6,133 nt of DNA from Coriobacteriales bacterium. Lineage in GTDB: Bacteria > Actinomycetota > Coriobacteriia > Coriobacteriales > UBA8131. Of this stretch, positions 3,959 to 6,133 are shown one piece after another. Positions within the stretch are counted from its first letter, which is position 1, and each line of letters begins with the position of its first letter. The notes beneath the pieces are model-generated. The model made no database searches and had not been told where the DNA came from. It was given only the letters and a program-made list of their open reading frames with translations. The stretch lies in the NCBI GenBank assembly GCA_031267175.1, contig JAIRZP010000054.1:1-6133 (forward strand). Direction: 5' to 3'. The translations under genes and the position numbers were made by a program.

Positions 3959-6133
3959 TTAACTCTTGTAACCGGCGAATATGCCGTCGGGGTCCGGGAT
4001 GAAGCCATCTCCGACGAACATGGCCTTGTTTGTCTGGGTGGCGACAGCAGCCTCGATGCCCGGCCTGTGGGGGCTGTGGTAATCGAGCACGCGTGCAGGA
4101 TCGACACCCTCGTCGGCAACGAGTTCATCAAGATCCTTGAGGATGTCATAGCTCTTCTTGACCACGAGGTCGTCGAGGTTGTCCACCTTCTTGATGGAGC
4201 AGAAAATCGACTTCATGGGAGCGCCAAAGCCCAGACGTCCGATGTCAAAGTGCGGTACGAGGTTGTTGATGTTGGATTTCCACACACCAAAGAGGTTGGG
4301 TTCCTCGCCGTCTTGTTCGGGATACCACCAGCCGTGGCGGGTATGCACCACGCGCGGGTCGATGGTATTGACAAGCGTGGCCTTTTGACGGGCACGACCG
4401 AAGGGGTTTTCCACCTCTACCCAGTCACCCTCGACAATGCCGTATTCGGCAGCGGTTTGGGGGTGTATCTCGATGTCGGGATACTCACGGAAGTGCCTGA
4501 GATTGGGAAACATCCTGTGCTCGGAGTGGAAAGACGCATACTCACGGGCACCGGTGCACATCATGAGCGGGTACTTGTCGGCAAGCTCGGGGTGGCTTAC
4601 GGGGCTCCAGCGTGGCTCCTCAAAGTAGGGAAGCGGGTCCTCGCCCCAGGCAGCAAAGAGTGTGGAGTACAGCTCCACGAGTCCCGTTACGGTCTTGAAG
4701 CCGGGCTCTCCGTCAAACCTCAGCTCGCCCCTCTCGTACTTGCGATACTTGAAGCCGGGCTGATAGAGCCCAATCTCGCGCAGATCGTCAAAGGTAAAGC
4801 CAAGCTCGGGCTCGGTCTGCTTGGTAAAGAAGTCGGGTACGTACTTATCCCGTGTGTCACCCTCAAAGACGTCCCAGGTGGAGCTACCGTCCGGCCCTGC
4901 GTTGTTCAGGCGCTTGCCAAACTCAATGCAGACTTCCACGTCAGACTTGGTCTCGCCTAAACGCAGCGCCTCGTTCATGGCACCGAGGAAGACGGTGTTG
5001 CGTCCGTAGTGGGTGATAACGATGGCGTCATGTTCGCACACCGTGGGAAGCGGCAGGAACACGTCTCCGGCAGCCATGGCCGTCGGTGTCATGACGAGGA
5101 CCTGTACCACCACAAACTCAGCCTTGAGGAAGGCGTCATGCCAGCGGATGGGGGCCGCAGAGCAGGTGGGGGCAAGCAAGTTGGAGCTGTTGAACCAGAG
5201 CATCTTTATCTCGTAGGGTTCGCCGGTCTCCAACACGTCTAAGGTATAGTCGGGGTGCGTAGTGGCCATGGCGTTAGACAGCGCAGGATACTCGCTGGAA
5301 CCCAGACGCATGTCCCAGAGCTCGGGGGCGAGGTCTTTGCGGGTTTCCATACGCCACTTGCCCAAAAGCCCTGTGGGTGGGCCGACGCACAGCCCGCCGG
5401 GGATGTCGATGTTGCCGGTGATGGCCTGGAGCGCTATGGTGATGTGTCCGACCTGTGTGCCGTTGGGGTTTTGGTCTACCGCGAGTCCCCAGGCAATGGA
5501 GACAGGCTTCTCTGCCATGGCGCGGGCAACCTTCTTTATCTGCTCCACCGGCGCCCAGGTAACCTGGCTTACCAGCTCGGGGGTGTATTGCTCGGCGCGC
5601 TCCTTGAACTCATCCCAGCCAAAGCACCAGTTATCTATCCACTCCTGGTCCTGGAGACCCTCAGAGATGATGACGTTGGCAAGGCCAAGACCTATGGCGG
5701 CGTCTGTACCGGGCTTTATCTGGAGGTTTATGTTGCCCTCACGCGCCCCGAGCCACGTGATACGCGGGTCTATCATGATTATCTTGGTTCCGAGCTTCAT
5801 CATGTCGATGAGGGCGTGACCAAAGAGCCCGTCACCGTTTGAGGCCAGCGGCATCTTTCCCCAGCAGACGATGTATTTGGGGAGCTCGAACTCGGGATTG
5901 TCGTAGCGGTCCTCAAAGTAGCCGGCAAAGTCTATCTCAGGATAGCCGGCACCGAGGATGTAGTCGGTGATGGAACAGCGGGGGCCATAGCACGACCAGC
6001 CGGACTGTGCGTAACACACGTTAGGGGTCTGCAGCGTCGAAAAGCCCAGCGGATAGTAATAGATACACGCCTCTCTGCCCGTGCCACCAAAGACCATGAT
6101 GGATTGGGCGCCGTACTCCTCCTTGAAGTAATT
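3959..6133 (-). CDS. Molybdopterin-dependent oxidoreductase catalytic subunit (5' partial)
   Basis: This is the catalytic subunit of a DMSO reductase family enzyme carrying a bis-molybdopterin guanine dinucleotide Mo or W centre. The frame is open to the window edge, giving 724 visible residues starting NYFKEEYGAQSIMVFGGTGR. The Met at 6097 is internal, so the N-terminus, where the [4Fe-4S] motif and any Tat signal would lie, is outside. Visible landmarks are TPNVCYAQSGWSCYGPR (about 36-52, around the metal-ligand region, with Cys40, Cys48 and Cys53 as candidates), IMIDPR (119-124), KPGTDAA (140-146), TGNIDIPGG (about 238-246) and a C-terminal molydopterin dinucleotide-binding domain from about 515 (YPLMMCTGAREY through RHGWWYPE). 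The style resembles Eggerthellaceae enzymes of the acetylene hydratase and catechol dehydroxylase group. The substrate cannot be assigned. It forms an operon with the iron-sulfur gene 29 bases downstream. Confidence 0.92.
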   Translation of the reverse strand, partial: NYFKEEYGAQSIMVFGGTGREACIYYYPLGFSTLQTPNVCYAQSGWSCYGPRCSITDYILGAGYPEIDFAGYFEDRYDNPEFELPKYIVCWGKMPLASNGDGLFGHALIDMMKLGTKIIMIDPRITWLGAREGNINLQIKPGTDAAIGLGLANVIISEGLQDQEWIDNWCFGWDEFKERAEQYTPELVSQVTWAPVEQIKKVARAMAEKPVSIAWGLAVDQNPNGTQVGHITIALQAITGNIDIPGGLCVGPPTGLLGKWRMETRKDLAPELWDMRLGSSEYPALSNAMATTHPDYTLDVLETGEPYEIKMLWFNSSNLLAPTCSAAPIRWHDAFLKAEFVVVQVLVMTPTAMAAGDVFLPLPTVCEHDAIVITHYGRNTVFLGAMNEALRLGETKSDVEVCIEFGKRLNNAGPDGSSTWDVFEGDTRDKYVPDFFTKQTEPELGFTFDDLREIGLYQPGFKYRKYERGELRFDGEPGFKTVTGLVELYSTLFAAWGEDPLPYFEEPRWSPVSHPELADKYPLMMCTGAREYASFHSEHRMFPNLRHFREYPDIEIHPQTAAEYGIVEGDWVEVENPFGRARQKATLVNTIDPRVVHTRHGWWYPEQDGEEPNLFGVWKSNINNLVPHFDIGRLGFGAPMKSIFCSIKKVDNLDDLVVKKSYDILKDLDELVADEGVDPARVLDYHSPHRPGIEAAVATQTNKAMFVGDGFIPDPDGIFAGYKS

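Noticed and set aside
4067..4960. 297-residue open frame on the plus strand
   Set aside because: It lies wholly opposite the molybdopterin subunit, shows no recognisable domain, and has the look of an antisense shadow produced by codon bias in the real gene.
5255..5842. Plus-strand open frames of about 185-195 residues
   Set aside because: They are antisense to the conserved molybdopterin domain and match nothing recognisable. Two overlapping frames of similar length are open here, as expected from base composition.
6095..6097. ATG at 6097 as the start of the molybdopterin subunit
   Set aside because: The frame is open to the window edge with plausible family sequence (YFKEEYGAQSI) before this Met, no Shine-Dalgarno fits, and the N-terminal cluster domain would be missing. 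The gene is cut by the window instead.

Overview
All six genes in this window lie on the minus strand, so the biological order runs from position 6133 down to 1. The gene content suggests an anaerobic Coriobacteriia bacterium of the Eggerthellaceae type. The strongest hint is a 12-helix membrane protein ending in a LuxR DNA-binding domain, placed just downstream of a molybdopterin (DMSO reductase family) oxidoreductase. That pairing is abundant in Eggerthella, Gordonibacter, Slackia and relatives. The taxonomic call is inferred from gene families only. 

Region 1 (6133-3172) is a respiratory or dehydroxylation-type redox module. It contains a molybdopterin catalytic subunit whose N-terminus lies outside the window, and a short 122-residue iron-sulfur partner 29 bases downstream. 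After a 125-base gap holding two strong palindromes and an extended -10 promoter comes an 87-residue protein that looks like a small helix-turn-helix protein. Region 2 (3171-1364) is the 561-residue membrane-embedded LuxR-type regulator, which probably senses a substrate and controls the redox genes or similar ones nearby. No substrate can be read from the sequence. 

Region 3 (1363-1) is a different unit: a YhbD/DUF4004 MerR-like regulator overlapping by 4 bases a bactofilin-like cytoskeletal protein. Bacillus subtilis has the same pairing (yhbD beside the bactofilin genes yhbE/yhbF). A near-consensus sigma-70-type promoter (TTGACA, 17-base spacer, TATATT) precedes it. A 47-base near-perfect palindrome covers the spacer, the -10 box and the likely start site, and looks like the operator of the regulator. 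A ribosome-binding-like AAGGAG at the very end of the bactofilin gene suggests another coupled gene beginning just past the window edge. 

Intergenic gaps are all shorter than 130 bases, and each is described below. I saw no tRNA, rRNA, CRISPR array, insertion sequence or integrase. The most interesting signals are the YhbD promoter palindrome, the paired palindromes at 3485-3548, and the small gene between the redox pair and its regulator.
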